Below, one piece after another: positions 5,280 through 5,720 of a stretch of 5,720 nt of DNA. Within the stretch, counting starts at the first letter, position 1, and each line of letters starts with the position of its first letter. The translations under genes were made by a program, and so were the position numbers. The DNA comes from Methanobrevibacter sp. (lineage in GTDB: Archaea; Methanobacteriota; Methanobacteria; Methanobacteriales; Methanobacteriaceae): positions 1 through 5,720 of the forward strand of contig JAITOM010000101.1 of assembly GCA_031289975.1 (NCBI GenBank), in the 5' to 3' direction. The notes under the pieces were generated by a model. That model saw only the letters and a list, made by a program, of their open reading frames with translations. It searched no databases and was not told the origin of the DNA.

Positions 5280-5579
5280 TTAAAATCTATCTGTTTCTCT
5301 ATTTATTTCATTTTTTAATCTTTTTGCAATTTCGTTCATTGAATTTGCAATATCTGTTGGTATTGAATCATAATCTCTATCTACGATTATTTGAGAAATT
5401 ATGGTGGATAATAGAAATATTGCATGTTTATGTTCAATTTTTGTTTTGTGAATGTATTGGGGTTTTATATTTAAGGATATGTATTCACTACATGTTTCCT
5501 GCATTTTATCATCATCTTCTAAATGTTTCAAAATATATAATAAAAATTGGTGTAATAAAATTATTTCATCTTTATTCAT
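5280..5579 (-). CDS. UPF0058-like small protein
   Basis: This 99-residue soluble protein of unknown function resembles the archaeal UPF0058 family in its N-terminal KDEIILLHQFLLYILKHLE (3-21) and the central KTKIEHKHAIFLL (45-57) with His50 and His52. The rest is predicted helical and charged, with no signal peptide or membrane helix. The histidines could bind metal, but this is a guess. It is the first gene of the minus-strand run. pyrF follows after 6 bp. GTGAT 7 bases upstream of the ATG, matching the 3' part of the archaeal Shine-Dalgarno, supports the start. Confidence 0.75.
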   Translation of the reverse strand: MNKDEIILLHQFLLYILKHLEDDDKMQETCSEYISLNIKPQYIHKTKIEHKHAIFLLSTIISQIIVDRDYDSIPTDIANSMNEIAKRLKNEINRETDRF

Positions 5580-5584
5580 TTAAA

Positions 5585-5589
5585 ATCAC
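5585..5589 (-). promoter_or_regulatory. Shine-Dalgarno of the first operon gene
   Basis: GTGAT on the minus strand (within CGTGATTTTAA) sits just before the ATG at 5577-5579 and pairs with the 3' end of archaeal 16S rRNA. It is partial (GTGAT rather than GGTGAT). Confidence 0.45.
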
Positions 5590-5720
5590 GCTTTAATTAA
5601 AAATTAATTTAATTTATTATAAATAATGATTTATTTTGAGATTATAAAAAATATATTTATTTTAAACATAATTTTTCATTAATAAAATTTTAAATATTGT
5701 CATTTTGGAAAAGGTCTTAA
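5590..5720 (-). promoter_or_regulatory. likely promoter region of the minus-strand operon
   Basis: This AT-rich stretch has no coding signal. Minus-strand TATA-like candidates are AAATATAT (complement of about 5651-5658), giving a leader of roughly 45 nt, and TTTATAAT (complement of 5616-5623), giving a leader of roughly 10-15 nt. Which is used cannot be decided by eye. Nothing is recognised from 5662 to the right edge. Confidence 0.35.

Noticed and set aside
5225..5596. Plus-strand open frame of 123 codons opposite the UPF0058-like gene
   Set aside because: The F/L/Y-rich translation is antisense to a gene with recognisable family motifs and has no ribosome binding site.
1..5720. A new defence, toxin-antitoxin or RNA-guided system
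   Set aside because: No nuclease, toxin, reverse transcriptase, Cas-like or helicase motifs, and no structured RNA or tRNA, could be seen; the intact genes are housekeeping, surface or metabolic types.

Overview
The window is strongly AT-rich. Its gene content points to a methanogenic archaeon of the Methanobacteriaceae (Methanobrevibacter or Methanosphaera type). The evidence is an orotidine-5'-phosphate decarboxylase that matches the Methanothermobacter enzyme residue for residue at its active site, a UPF0058-type small protein, a DUF5654-type two-helix membrane protein, an adhesin-like beta-helix surface protein, and GGTGAT-type Shine-Dalgarno sites. Genus and species cannot be fixed from this sequence.

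Region 1 (1-1512) holds no intact gene. It is a graveyard of mobile DNA. A perfect 27-bp inverted repeat (194-220 / 468-494) brackets about 250 bp. A start-less, coding-like fragment on the minus strand (498-683) looks like the C-terminus of a transposase and stops 4 bp from one of those repeats. A second, shorter MITE-like element (951-1136) has ends of the GAGGCTGTGAAAAA type, with a spare copy of its end at 1163-1185. AT-rich palindromes lie between. The last 200 bp form a probable promoter and leader for the next gene, with two pairs of short direct repeats and a Shine-Dalgarno that can pair with an upstream TCACCT.

Region 2 (1513-2517, plus strand) encodes a secreted right-handed beta-helix protein of 334 residues with a signal peptide and about seven GGAIYN/FxNN coils. 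It is followed by a hairpin and T-tract.

Region 3 (5579 down to 2644, minus strand) is a compact five-gene run with gaps of 6 to 24 bp, probably one operon: UPF0058-like protein, pyrF, DUF5654-like membrane protein, a MobA/MocA-like nucleotidyltransferase, and a DegT-like fold-type I PLP enzyme. pyrF makes UMP. The last two genes look like a metabolite-activation plus PLP-enzyme pair whose substrate is unknown. The run converges on the beta-helix gene across a 126-bp gap.

No CRISPR array, tRNA, rRNA or defence system was seen. The points most worth a second look are the layered mobile-element remnants, the leader of the surface-protein gene, and the nucleotidyltransferase/PLP-enzyme pair.
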